Source: Kordiimonadaceae bacterium (GTDB taxonomy: Bacteria; Pseudomonadota; Alphaproteobacteria; Sphingomonadales; Emcibacteraceae). Taken from it: a stretch of 6,706 nucleotides of DNA. Below are positions 1-6,022 of this stretch, piece by piece; positions within the stretch are counted from its first letter, which is position 1, and each line of letters opens with the position of its first letter. The stretch is from positions 1 to 6,706 of the forward strand of contig JABIPV010000248.1 of NCBI GenBank assembly GCA_018699075.1, written 5' to 3'. A program made the translations under genes and the position numbers. Below the pieces are notes generated by a model, which was given only the letters and a program-made list of their open reading frames with translations, made no database searches and was not told where the DNA came from.

Positions 1-1
1 C

Positions 2-1093
2 GGGGCCGCCGATAAAGTAATGGGGCATACTATTCCTTATATGGAAGGGTATACAGTTCTTACCTTAAGGGAACCGCACGGTGTCACGGGGCATATTATC
101 CCGTGGAACTATCCCATGCAGATGATAGGCCGCAGTATCGGTGGTGCACTTGCGATGGGTAATGCATGTGTTTTAAAACCGGCGGAAGATGCCTGCTTAA
201 CAGCACTTTTATTTGCCCGCATAGCTGAAGAAGCAGGACTTCCAAAAGGTGTGCTTAATGTGGTCACGGGGATTGGCGCAGAAGCAGGGGCCGCTTTGTC
301 CGCGCATCCTGATATTGATCATATATCCTTTACGGGATCTGTGCCCGTCGGCACAATGGTGCAAAAAGCGGCAGCAGACAATATTGTCCCAGTAACATTA
401 GAACTTGGTGGTAAATCACCGCAAATCGTTTTTGATGATGCTGATTTAGAACAGGCATTACCATTTTTAGTAGGTGGAGGCATTCAAAATGCGGGACAGA
501 CATGTTCTGCGGCATCCAGATTGCTTATTCAACGTGGAATATATGATGAACTATTGGATATGTTAATCGAAAAATATCAAGCATTGAAAGTTGGTCCGGC
601 ATCAGATGACCTTGATGTTGGTCCGCTTATTTCAGCGAAGCAAAAGGCTTTAGTCGATGGTTTCATCATGAAGGGCGTTCAAAACCATTTGAACATTGCC
701 GCACAAGGTACAATCGTGACAGATAAAAAAGGGTTTTATGTTAGACCAACTTTATTTACCGACGTTTCTCCACTAGAAGAACTTGCACGGACAGAAATAT
801 TTGGTCCAATTCAAGTGGTAATCCCGTTTGATACGGAATCAGAAGCCATTGAAATAGCAAATAATACAGTATATGGGCTTGTTACGGGTATATGGACTAA
901 GGATGGAGGTCGTCAGATGCGTATGGCAAAAGCGATTAAAGCCGGGCAATTGTTTATAAATAACTATGGTGCCGGTGGCGGCGTAGAGCTACCTTTTGGG
1001 GGTGTCGGTAAATCTGGATTTGGTCGTGAAAAAGGATTTGAAGCCCTTTATGGTTTTTCTGTAATTAAGACTGTTGCTATAAATCACGGTTAA
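2..1093 (+). CDS. NAD(P)-dependent aldehyde dehydrogenase, 5'-truncated by window edge
   Basis: It oxidises an aldehyde to a carboxylic acid with NAD(P)+ in the cytoplasm; the substrate cannot be read from the sequence. The frame is already open at base 2, so the true start lies upstream. About 363 residues are present against the family's usual 480-500. Numbering from the in-frame Met at base 20, the fold's landmarks are all visible: the PWNYP cofactor motif (N30), the LKPAED lysine K53, the FTGSVPVG nucleotide-binding turn, the general base E128 in LELGGKSP, the nucleophile C162 in GQTCSAASR, E259 in EIFGPI, and a C-terminal PFGGVGKSGFGREKG. The spacings N30-K53 (23), E128-C162 (34) and C162-E259 (97) equal those of the well-studied ALDH2 enzyme, so the fragment looks catalytically complete. 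The Met at base 20 is internal, not a start. The SDR gene follows after 30 bp, which suggests co-transcription and a shared alcohol/aldehyde catabolic route. The family assignment is certain, the substrate unknown. Confidence 0.95.
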   Translation, partial: GAADKVMGHTIPYMEGYTVLTLREPHGVTGHIIPWNYPMQMIGRSIGGALAMGNACVLKPAEDACLTALLFARIAEEAGLPKGVLNVVTGIGAEAGAALSAHPDIDHISFTGSVPVGTMVQKAAADNIVPVTLELGGKSPQIVFDDADLEQALPFLVGGGIQNAGQTCSAASRLLIQRGIYDELLDMLIEKYQALKVGPASDDLDVGPLISAKQKALVDGFIMKGVQNHLNIAAQGTIVTDKKGFYVRPTLFTDVSPLEELARTEIFGPIQVVIPFDTESEAIEIANNTVYGLVTGIWTKDGGRQMRMAKAIKAGQLFINNYGAGGGVELPFGGVGKSGFGREKGFEALYGFSVIKTVAINHG

Positions 1094-1123
1094 TTAATTA
1101 CATTAAGAAAGTTAAATAAAACT

Positions 1124-1870
1124 ATGAGATTAAATGATAAAATATCTATTATTACTGGTGGTGCTTCTGGTTTTGGGGCAGGGATTGTAAAAAAATTCGC
1201 TGCTGAAGGTGCAAATGTTATTATTGCTGACTTAAACTTGAGTGCTGCCAATGAATTAGCTTCTGAAATCGGGCAGAATGCAATGGCAATTGAAGTTGAT
1301 GTATCTTCTGGTGAAAGTGTAGAAGCAATGGTCGCTAAAGTCATAGCAAGACATAAAACAATTGATATTGTCGTAAATAATGCGGGTATAGGTCATATTC
1401 CCCAACCCCTTGATCAACTTAGTGAAAGTGATTTTGACCGCATATTTAATGTAAATGCCAAATCAGTTTACCATATGGCTCAACATATCGTTCCCATAAT
1501 GAAAGAAAATAACGCAGGTGTCATTTTGAATGTTGCCAGTACGGGTGGGGTTAGTCCTCGTCCCAATTTAACCTGGTATAATGCTTCTAAGGGTTGGATG
1601 ATAACAGCGACGAAGGCCATGTCTGTGGAATTAGCCCCGTTTGGCATCAGGGTTAATGCTATTAATCCAGTTGCAGGGGATACGCCGCTTCTTAAAACCT
1701 TTATGGGGGAAGATACGCCCGAAATTCGTGCAAAATTTTTATCAACCATTCCAATTGGCCGCTTTTCTACACCTGAAGATATGGGAAATGCAGCATGCTT
1801 TTTATGCAGTGATGAAGCCAGTATGGTAACGGGTGTTGCTATGGAAGTTGACGGCGGACGCTGTATTTAA
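1124..1870 (+). CDS. SDR family NAD(P)-dependent oxidoreductase
   Basis: This is a classical short-chain dehydrogenase/reductase of 248 residues, the usual length, and a soluble Rossmann-fold enzyme that interconverts an alcohol and a ketone or aldehyde. The N-terminal TGGASGFG motif (T11-G18) binds the dinucleotide. D36 at the end of the second strand favours NAD(H) over NADP(H), by the general family rule. NNAG lies at 85-88. The catalytic tetrad is complete: N111, S139, Y152 and K156 (YNASK). The C-terminal VTG...EVDGG segment is typical of the FabG/glucose dehydrogenase-like branch. The ATG at 1124 places TGxxxGxG at the normal distance from the N-terminus; the upstream AAGAAAG at 1105 is only a weak ribosome binding site. 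It lies 30 bp after the aldehyde dehydrogenase, so the pair probably oxidises a shared alcohol substrate stepwise. The substrate cannot be assigned from the sequence, and FabG itself is less likely given the ALDH partner. Confidence 0.93.
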   Translation: MRLNDKISIITGGASGFGAGIVKKFAAEGANVIIADLNLSAANELASEIGQNAMAIEVDVSSGESVEAMVAKVIARHKTIDIVVNNAGIGHIPQPLDQLSESDFDRIFNVNAKSVYHMAQHIVPIMKENNAGVILNVASTGGVSPRPNLTWYNASKGWMITATKAMSVELAPFGIRVNAINPVAGDTPLLKTFMGEDTPEIRAKFLSTIPIGRFSTPEDMGNAACFLCSDEASMVTGVAMEVDGGRCI

Positions 1871-1927
1871 TTTTAATGTTTAAGGTTTTCATCTTTTCTT
1901 AAGATATATTTATTATACTTTTAATGC

Positions 1928-1957
1928 TTGCAAAGATGTATCCGTTTTGTATATTAT
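1928..1957 (+). promoter_or_regulatory. possible sigma70-like promoter for a small RNA
   Basis: TTGCAA at 1928-1933 is followed 16 bp later by TATATT (1950-1955) or 18 bp later by the overlapping TATTAT (1952-1957). Transcription would begin near 1963-1966, upstream of the two hairpins at 1990-2054. The region is very AT-rich, so such matches arise easily by chance and the call is weak. Confidence 0.25.
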
Positions 1958-1962
1958 TAATA

Positions 1963-2060
1963 ATAGAAAAATAAAAACATTAAAGTTTTATTCGCACTTA
2001 TCCCCCCATACAGTGCGAATGAATTGCGGGGCAGGAAGTTTCTTTCTGTCCCGCCTTTTT
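1963..2060 (+). ncRNA. candidate small RNA with C-rich hairpin loop and intrinsic terminator
   Basis: This 98-nt stretch holds no ORF but two stem-loops in a row. The first has perfectly complementary 9-nt arms, ATTCGCACT (1990-1998) and AGTGCGAAT (2012-2020), around a 13-nt loop containing six consecutive C (2002-2007). The second is a strong Rho-independent terminator (2026-2060). A promoter-like pair lies at 1928-1957. A hairpin presenting a C-rich loop followed by a terminator is the layout of several alphaproteobacterial trans-acting sRNAs that pair with G-rich Shine-Dalgarno sequences; that comparison is from general knowledge. The alternative is a structured 3' UTR of the SDR transcript. 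No named RNA family is recognised. Confidence 0.35.
2026..2060 (+). terminator. Rho-independent terminator after the ALDH-SDR unit
   Basis: Arms 2026-2037 and 2043-2054 form a 12-bp stem with two G-U pairs and a GC-rich base (GCGGG/CCCGC). The five-base loop can close further through a G-C pair. Five T follow at 2056-2060. It ends transcription coming from the SDR gene or from the candidate small RNA, and insulates the downstream hydrolase. Confidence 0.85.
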
Positions 2061-2082
2061 ATGTCTTTATTAAAATGCTTGT

Positions 2083-2111
2083 TTGACATATGAGGATAGT
2101 TTCAATATTCC
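2083..2111 (+). promoter_or_regulatory. possible promoter of the P1 hydrolase gene
   Basis: A consensus -35 hexamer TTGACA (2083-2088) is followed after 17 bp by TATTCC (2106-2111), which matches only half of the -10 consensus. It sits between the terminator at 2026-2060 and the hydrolase start at 2146, where a promoter is required. A second AT-rich box, TATATAA at 2119, has no well-spaced -35. Confidence 0.3.
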
Positions 2112-2133
2112 TTATTTGTATATAAACACTTAA

Positions 2134-2138
2134 GCGAG
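2134..2138 (+). promoter_or_regulatory. ribosome binding site that decides the hydrolase start
   Basis: GCGAG at 2134-2138 lies 7 nt before the ATG at 2146 but only 1 nt before the in-frame TTG at 2140. The spacing favours the ATG. Confidence 0.45.
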
Positions 2139-2145
2139 CTTGCAA

Positions 2146-3144
2146 ATGTATAAACCAGGTCCTCTAAATTTAATCACAGATGTTGAAGGTATTCGTGTTG
2201 GTCACGCCCATAATGATGAGGTGAGAACTGGAACAACGGTACTTCTTTGTGAAAAATCGGTCACTGGTGGAGCAGACGTTCGTGGTGGTGGTCCTGGTCT
2301 TCGTGATGTTGAAGTGTTAAGCCCCGAAAATCAAGTCGGACGCGCTGATGCTATTGTGCTTTCTGGTGGAAGTGTTTTTGGACTTGCTGCGGGTGATGGC
2401 ATTGCCACCGCATTATCATCTCAAAAAGTAGGGTTACAATTTGGCCCGAATGCGCCGACCGTTCCGATTGTGGTTGGTGCAATATTATTTGACCTTGTAA
2501 ACGGCGGTAATAAAGATTGGAAAATGTCACCTCCTTATCATGATCTGGGCATTGAAGCCCTAAAAGATGCCCAAGTTGAAGATGATGGTAAATTTGAATT
2601 AGGTAATGCAGGGGCAGGACTAGGCGCGAATGCAGGCAATAAAAAAGGGGGAATTGGTTCAACATCACTGGATCTTGGAGATGGCTTAATAGTCGGCGCG
2701 CTTGTCGCTGTGAATAGTGTTGGTAGTGTATTTATGCCAGACGGCGAAACATATTGGGCACAGCCTTTCGCCATAGGTGATGAACTTGGTGGACAAAAAG
2801 CCAATGATAAAAATCAGGACGCCGTTCAACCAATCCCAGATGATAGTAAATTTGGCGGAATGATGCCGGGTTCCAATACGACGATAGGTATTATTGCGAC
2901 ATCTGCTAAGTTAACGCCGGCTGAATGTAAACGCATTGCGATGATGGCACAAGATGGTTACGCAAGAGCCATTCGCCCTGTTCATACACCCTATGATGGC
3001 GATACAATTTTTTGTATTTCTGGCGGAACAAAAGAAATTGAAAACGGGCCGCGTCGATTGAGACGTGTTTCAGAAATAGGTGCCGCAGCAGCAGATGTAA
3101 TGGCGCGTGCGATTGCGCGCGGCGTTTATGAAGCACAAAAATAG
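2146..3144 (+). CDS. P1 family peptidase / DmpA-NylC-like Ntn hydrolase
   Basis: This 332-residue protein belongs to the P1 (MEROPS S58) family of self-processing N-terminal-nucleophile hydrolases: DmpA D-Ala/L-aminopeptidase, BapA beta-peptidyl aminopeptidase, NylC nylon-oligomer hydrolase. Family motifs in order are VRGGGPGLRD (45-54), LSGGSVFGLAAGDG (72-85), GNAGAGLGANAG..KGGIGS (153-172), VAVNSVGS (187-194) and GSNTTIG (242-248). Autocleavage is expected at N244/T245, freeing Thr245 as nucleophile and giving chains of about 244 and 88 residues. D284-G-D286 lies 39 and 41 residues after the nucleophile, as I recall for NylC (Thr267, Asp306, Asp308), whereas DmpA uses Ser with a Ser/Glu pair. 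N190 in VNSVG matches the conserved active-site Asn. No signal peptide is visible, so it is probably cytoplasmic. I start at ATG 2146, not TTG 2140, from ribosome-site spacing. It is monocistronic; no terminator is obvious in the AT-rich 3145-3259. The natural substrate is unknown. Confidence 0.92.
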   Translation: MYKPGPLNLITDVEGIRVGHAHNDEVRTGTTVLLCEKSVTGGADVRGGGPGLRDVEVLSPENQVGRADAIVLSGGSVFGLAAGDGIATALSSQKVGLQFGPNAPTVPIVVGAILFDLVNGGNKDWKMSPPYHDLGIEALKDAQVEDDGKFELGNAGAGLGANAGNKKGGIGSTSLDLGDGLIVGALVAVNSVGSVFMPDGETYWAQPFAIGDELGGQKANDKNQDAVQPIPDDSKFGGMMPGSNTTIGIIATSAKLTPAECKRIAMMAQDGYARAIRPVHTPYDGDTIFCISGGTKEIENGPRRLRRVSEIGAAAADVMARAIARGVYEAQK

Positions 3145-3259
3145 CATTTAATTTATGCAAAATTCCAAATAAACTTAATAGAATTTTATCTTGTTCATAA
3201 TCATTTTTTAATGTTTTTGTATTATAAAAGTACATTGAAAATAACAATGAGCTTTGAAA

Positions 3260-5017
3260 ATGTTTAAAACTATTTTGCAAAATATATTTGAGTTTTATAA
3301 ATCACTTAATAAAAACCAGGCGGGTGGCATTTTAGTGCAAACCGCATTTGGTATATTTGTTTTTATTGGTATGCTTGGTGTTGGTGTTGATCTGGCACGT
3401 GCTTATCTTTATAGGGCGCAACTGTCAGGTGCGCTTGATGCTGCCGCGCTTGCCGGATCAAAAGCATTTCATTCAGACACGCGTGATGCAGAAATTCAAG
3501 CCTATTTTGATAGTAATTTTGATGCGGATTTTATGGATGGCGATATAAGCCCACTTGTCATTACTGAAATTGATGCAGTTCAAAAAACGCTTCAAGTATC
3601 TACTTCCGGTCAAATTAATACTGCTTTTATGCGATTATTCGAGGTTAAAACTCTCGATGTGGCGGTGAGTGCAGAAACAACAAGTAAGCAAACAGGCCTT
3701 CAATTGGTGATGGTTGTTGATAATACGGGTTCTATGCGTTCAAGTGACAGCGGAACGGTAAGAATTAATGCGCTTAAATCTGCCTCGACGACATTAGTAG
3801 ATTCATTATTTGGTGATGAAGCATCCAATGATAAGCTTGAAATTGCAATTGTACCTTATGTAACTACGGTAAATGTAGGACACTTATTAGATAGTGCTTA
3901 TGTAGACAGAACAGGTGACGCTACTGCTGTACCGATTATTGAAGATGTTCCTGCAAGTTATACCTTTCATGCAACTGCCCTTGATAAATGGAATGGCTGT
4001 GTTGAAGCAAGGCCGACCGTTAATAATTTATCATCGGGTAACGCATATGATGTTGAAGTGGAACATAGTGGTGTTGGGTGGAGGCCTTTCTTATGGCGTC
4101 CTCATTATGATAACCACTTTTATAGTATGACTGACGTAACTGGTCCAAACGGTGAAAACTGGGACGCGCCCGATTATCAACGTGAAGGCGGTTCTGGTGA
4201 AGGTAGTAGCGATGCGGGGCCAAATATTAATTGCCCAGCTCCTGTTCTTGATTTTACATCGGCTAAGGCTGATTTAACTACTTATATTGATGATCTTTAT
4301 TATTCCTATAACCGTGGTGGTACGATTGCCAACCTTGGGATGGTTTGGGGATGGCGTATGCTTCATACAGGGTCACCATTTTTTAATGATATTGAATATG
4401 ATGATCCTAATATGGCCAAAGCGGCTATTTTAATTACAGATGGTGAAAATTGGGTAATTAATGGACGTGAAGCATATGGACCTCATGCCCATTATGATGG
4501 CTATTACTCTTCAACTGATTATTATTATGATGATTTTGATGATGATGGCGATGGTAAATGCCCTAGATGTACAGGGTCTGGAAACGCTCAATTTGATAGT
4601 GATGATGAAAGTTTAGGGCCGGATGCTTTTGATGCGACCAATGGGGGTAATATTGGAGATCGTTATATTGGAGATTATTCAGGTTATGGCCGTCGTGATG
4701 AAGGCCGTTTAAACGGTGCATTATCACGGACTGATACGACTGACGAAATTAATGACCGTCTTGCCTATGTTTGTTCCGCGATGAAAGGAATGGGCATTAC
4801 CATTTATACAATTACTTTCGGTAGTGGTGCGACTAATACTACTCTGCAGAACCTCTATCAAGGGTGTGCGACAGACAGCGGTAAATATTACCATGCACCA
4901 GCAGCAGATGAACTTGAAGGCGCATTTGAAGCGATTGCAAACGATCTTTCTGACCTAAGATTAAGTTTAATAAAAAGCCACGCTATTAATATAATAGCGT
5001 GGCTTTTTATTGAGTAA
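3260..5017 (+). CDS. TadG-like pilus assembly protein: N-terminal Tad membrane segment plus VWA domain
   Basis: This 585-residue protein is a TadG-type accessory component of the Tad/Flp pilus, anchored in the inner membrane with the bulk outside the cytoplasm. Residues 22-44 form one hydrophobic helix, followed by a VDLARAYLYRAQLSGALDAAALAG segment typical of the Tad N-terminal domain. A von Willebrand A domain follows, with metal-site residues D154, T156 and S158 (DNTGSM), T355 in the GGT..LGMVWGWRML motif and D394 in ITDGEN. A long insertion separates the first and second parts, as in family members. An acidic, Tyr-rich insert near 415-445 holds a calcium-loop-like D425-F-D-D-D-G-D-G run and a CPRC pair (434-437). 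The ATG at 3260 is preferred to the in-frame TTG at 3254 because GAG (3249-3251) lies 8 nt before it. The end is odd: the family-like terminus ...LSDLRLS finishes at S569, and 16 further residues are encoded by a terminator hairpin. It faces two convergent pseudopilin genes. Confidence 0.9.
   Translation: MFKTILQNIFEFYKSLNKNQAGGILVQTAFGIFVFIGMLGVGVDLARAYLYRAQLSGALDAAALAGSKAFHSDTRDAEIQAYFDSNFDADFMDGDISPLVITEIDAVQKTLQVSTSGQINTAFMRLFEVKTLDVAVSAETTSKQTGLQLVMVVDNTGSMRSSDSGTVRINALKSASTTLVDSLFGDEASNDKLEIAIVPYVTTVNVGHLLDSAYVDRTGDATAVPIIEDVPASYTFHATALDKWNGCVEARPTVNNLSSGNAYDVEVEHSGVGWRPFLWRPHYDNHFYSMTDVTGPNGENWDAPDYQREGGSGEGSSDAGPNINCPAPVLDFTSAKADLTTYIDDLYYSYNRGGTIANLGMVWGWRMLHTGSPFFNDIEYDDPNMAKAAILITDGENWVINGREAYGPHAHYDGYYSSTDYYYDDFDDDGDGKCPRCTGSGNAQFDSDDESLGPDAFDATNGGNIGDRYIGDYSGYGRRDEGRLNGALSRTDTTDEINDRLAYVCSAMKGMGITIYTITFGSGATNTTLQNLYQGCATDSGKYYHAPAADELEGAFEAIANDLSDLRLSLIKSHAINIIAWLFIE
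4972..5008 (+). terminator. perfect 17-bp bidirectional terminator overlapping the end of the TadG-like gene
   Basis: Arms 4972-4988 and 4992-5008 are exact reverse complements around a 3-nt ATA loop. The stem has a GCCACGC core, begins with five A and ends with five T, so it can act on transcripts from either strand. It lies upstream of the stop codon at 5015-5017 and therefore inside the reading frame. Family-like coding sequence ends at 4966, six bases before it. Confidence 0.9.
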
Positions 5018-5167
5018 CTGAGAAAATATATATTAGATCGCTATTCACCAGAGGAAGGTGAAATAATAAAAACGCAAGTTGATGTGTCCAAAGGAGAGAG
5101 TTATGGAAGCGCTTTATTTGTCCATGCAAAAGAGAAAAAGTTTAAGGAAGAGCGAAGCTATAATTGA
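5018..5167 (+). pseudogene. degenerate coding-like fragment, repeat copy A
   Basis: The frame directly after the TadG-like stop codon stays open for 49 codons without any ATG. It reads LRKYI..., PEEGE, TQVDVSKGE and, after a middle part that looks frame-shifted relative to copy B, KEKKFKEE. The same pieces occur in copy B in one continuous frame. Differences in the TQVD.SKG block are mostly synonymous (CAA/CAG, AAA/AAG, GGA/GGC), and several indels are multiples of three, as expected if the ancestor was translated. I do not recognise the protein. The alternative is a non-coding RNA element in which the coding pattern is coincidental. Confidence 0.4.
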
Positions 5168-5187
5168 TATGATAGCTTCTCTTTTTT
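5148..5187 (+). terminator. Rho-independent terminator after repeat copy A
   Basis: GAAGCTAT (5154-5161) pairs exactly with ATAGCTTC (5172-5179). After a C/T mismatch or small bulge the stem extends into AAGAG/CTTTT, and six T follow at 5182-5187. It points along the + strand. Confidence 0.65.
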
Positions 5188-5199
5188 AAATAGCATTAA

Positions 5200-5370
5200 C
5201 TGAGAGATTATATAAATCGCTTATCTCGTGTATCAAAAGAGGAAGGTGCATAGAGAGACAAAGCGATCATTTGACAATACACTACGCAGGTTGATGCATC
5301 CAAGGGCATGTCTAATGTTATGGAAGCGTTTTTTTCTAAACAAGAGAAAAAGTTTAAGGAAGGGACTTAG
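5200..5370 (+). pseudogene. degenerate coding-like fragment, repeat copy B
   Basis: One frame of 56 codons reads LRDYINRLSRVSKEEGA, then a TAG (5251-5253), RDKAII, a TGA (5272-5274), QYTTQVDASKG, MSNVMEAFFSKQ and EKKFKEGT before the TAG at 5368-5370. Apart from the two internal stops it looks like the charged, helical C-terminal part of a real protein. It aligns in frame with copy A across LR.YI, EEG, TQVD.SKG and EKKFKE. No start codon or ribosome site precedes it, and a stop codon sits immediately upstream in both copies. The family is not recognised. It could equally be an RNA element. Confidence 0.4.
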
Positions 5371-5400
5371 TTATTTTTAATTTAAAAACTAGGTATTTTT
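5365..5400 (+). terminator. weak AT-rich terminator-like hairpin after repeat copy B
   Basis: ACTTAGTT (5365-5372) pairs with AACTAGGT (5387-5394) through 8 bp including one G-U. The stem extends by three A-T pairs past a bulged A, and five T follow at 5396-5400. On the - strand the same hairpin lies just past the stop of the downstream pseudopilin gene but lacks a T-run, so it serves the + strand better. Confidence 0.5.
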
Positions 5401-6013
5401 AGGGACAAACTTTTGCTGTAGCTCCATCTGCGACTATTTGTTCGATTGTACCACGTCTTGGACGGAAGAACGAAGTATATTCGATGTTGGTATCTAAGTC
5501 TAAGAAACCTAAAATAGGTTCATAGGTATATTCAAGTTCTGTCACGACCAGTATTTGTCCTGTGGTTGTGATTGTGTTATCTGGTATATCGGCTGCTGCG
5601 ACGTTTGAGCCCTGAACACCAAAATCACTACTTGACGAATTATTGCCGTAGCAACGTTGCCAAGCAACTCTATAACTGTCAGGTGCGGAACCATCTTCAC
5701 CTACACCAATTACAGCTGTCATTGTAGCAATACCGTCTTGTTCAATATCATATGGTCTACTTACTTGGTTTAAAGCAAGCATCATGTCGTTCACTTGGGA
5801 TTCTGTAAGACCGGAATCCATTTGTGTGATTAAATTTGACATTGTGTAAGATGCACGGGACATTCTTTGATGCGCAATGATAAACATTGTCAAATCAATA
5901 CAGCCAAGTAACAATGAAAATAAGACAGGCGCAATAAGCGCGAATTCGACAAAAGCTACGCCATCTTCTTTCTTTTTAATGTCTTTAAATTTATTTTTTC
6001 TAAAATCTATCAT
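5399..6013 (-). CDS. TadE-like minor pseudopilin (second gene of pair)
   Basis: This 204-residue TadE/TadF-type pseudopilin of the Tad/Flp pilus is expected to be processed by a TadV-type prepilin peptidase and to stay membrane-anchored with its C-terminal part in the periplasm. A short basic leader (NKFKDIKKKED) ends at G18, and E23 in GVAFVEF is the conserved Glu at +5 of the mature protein. Residues 20-45 form a single hydrophobic helix containing ALIAPVLFSLLLG. The C-terminal YTYEPILGF...FFRPRRG segment is typical of the family. C121 and C203 could form a disulfide. The start at 6013 is chosen because AGGA (complement of 6019-6022) lies 5 nt before it and because an 18-residue leader fits; the longer in-frame extension to 6124 would overlap the upstream gene by about 100 bp and give an implausible leader. 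It follows its partner after 7 bp, so the two are translated together. By position it could be called TadF. Confidence 0.9.
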   Translation of the reverse strand: MIDFRKNKFKDIKKKEDGVAFVEFALIAPVLFSLLLGCIDLTMFIIAHQRMSRASYTMSNLITQMDSGLTESQVNDMMLALNQVSRPYDIEQDGIATMTAVIGVGEDGSAPDSYRVAWQRCYGNNSSSSDFGVQGSNVAAADIPDNTITTTGQILVVTELEYTYEPILGFLDLDTNIEYTSFFRPRRGTIEQIVADGATAKVCP

Positions 6014-6018
6014 ATTAA

Positions 6019-6022
6019 TCCT
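6019..6022 (-). promoter_or_regulatory. ribosome binding site fixing the second pseudopilin start
   Basis: The complement reads AGGA, 5 nt before the ATG at 6013-6011, and overlaps the stop codon of the upstream gene. This supports coupled translation and rules against the longer N-terminal extension. Confidence 0.7.

Larger units (their letters stand above)
5015..5362 (+). repeat. two diverged tandem direct repeats between convergent Tad genes
   Basis: Copy A spans about 5015-5150 and copy B about 5197-5362. Both open with TAACTGAGA. They then share, in the same order, an AT-rich box plus ATCGC, GAGGAAGGTG, ACGCA.GTTGATG..TCCAA, TTATGGAAGCG, and a 21-bp block that is identical at 5130-5150 and 5342-5362. 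Copy A lacks about 24 bp present in copy B around 5251-5283. Each copy is followed by its own + strand hairpin with a T-run. No terminal inverted repeats or target duplication are seen, so this looks like an old local duplication rather than an insertion sequence. Confidence 0.8.

Noticed and set aside
1480..1749. 89-codon open frame on the - strand inside the SDR gene
   Set aside because: It is antisense to a gene with a complete catalytic tetrad and shows no motif of its own. Other overlapping frames (1090-1344 -, 2351-2804 -, 2906-3280 -, 3915-4130 +, 4020-4223 -) were dropped for the same reason.
3145..3259. Promoter or terminator between the hydrolase and the TadG-like gene
   Set aside because: The stretch is extremely AT-rich, no GC-containing hairpin is seen, and TTGTTC (3191) is 23 bp from TATTAT (3220), too far for a normal promoter.
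5103..5189. Small + strand ORF of 28 codons with a perfect AAGGAG six nt before its ATG
   Set aside because: The AAGGAG is explained by the K-G-E codons of the decayed repeat frame, copy B has no matching ORF with the same start or end, and the ORF runs through the terminator at 5148-5187.
5015..5362. CRISPR array or insertion sequence
   Set aside because: There are only two diverged copies, no uniform short repeats or spacers, no terminal inverted repeats and no transposase.
5292..5381. + strand ORF in copy B starting MHPR and sharing KRKSLRK with a frame of copy A
   Set aside because: The shared residues come from the 21 identical bases and the rest does not align. The other frame shows in-frame indels and synonymous changes, so it fits better.
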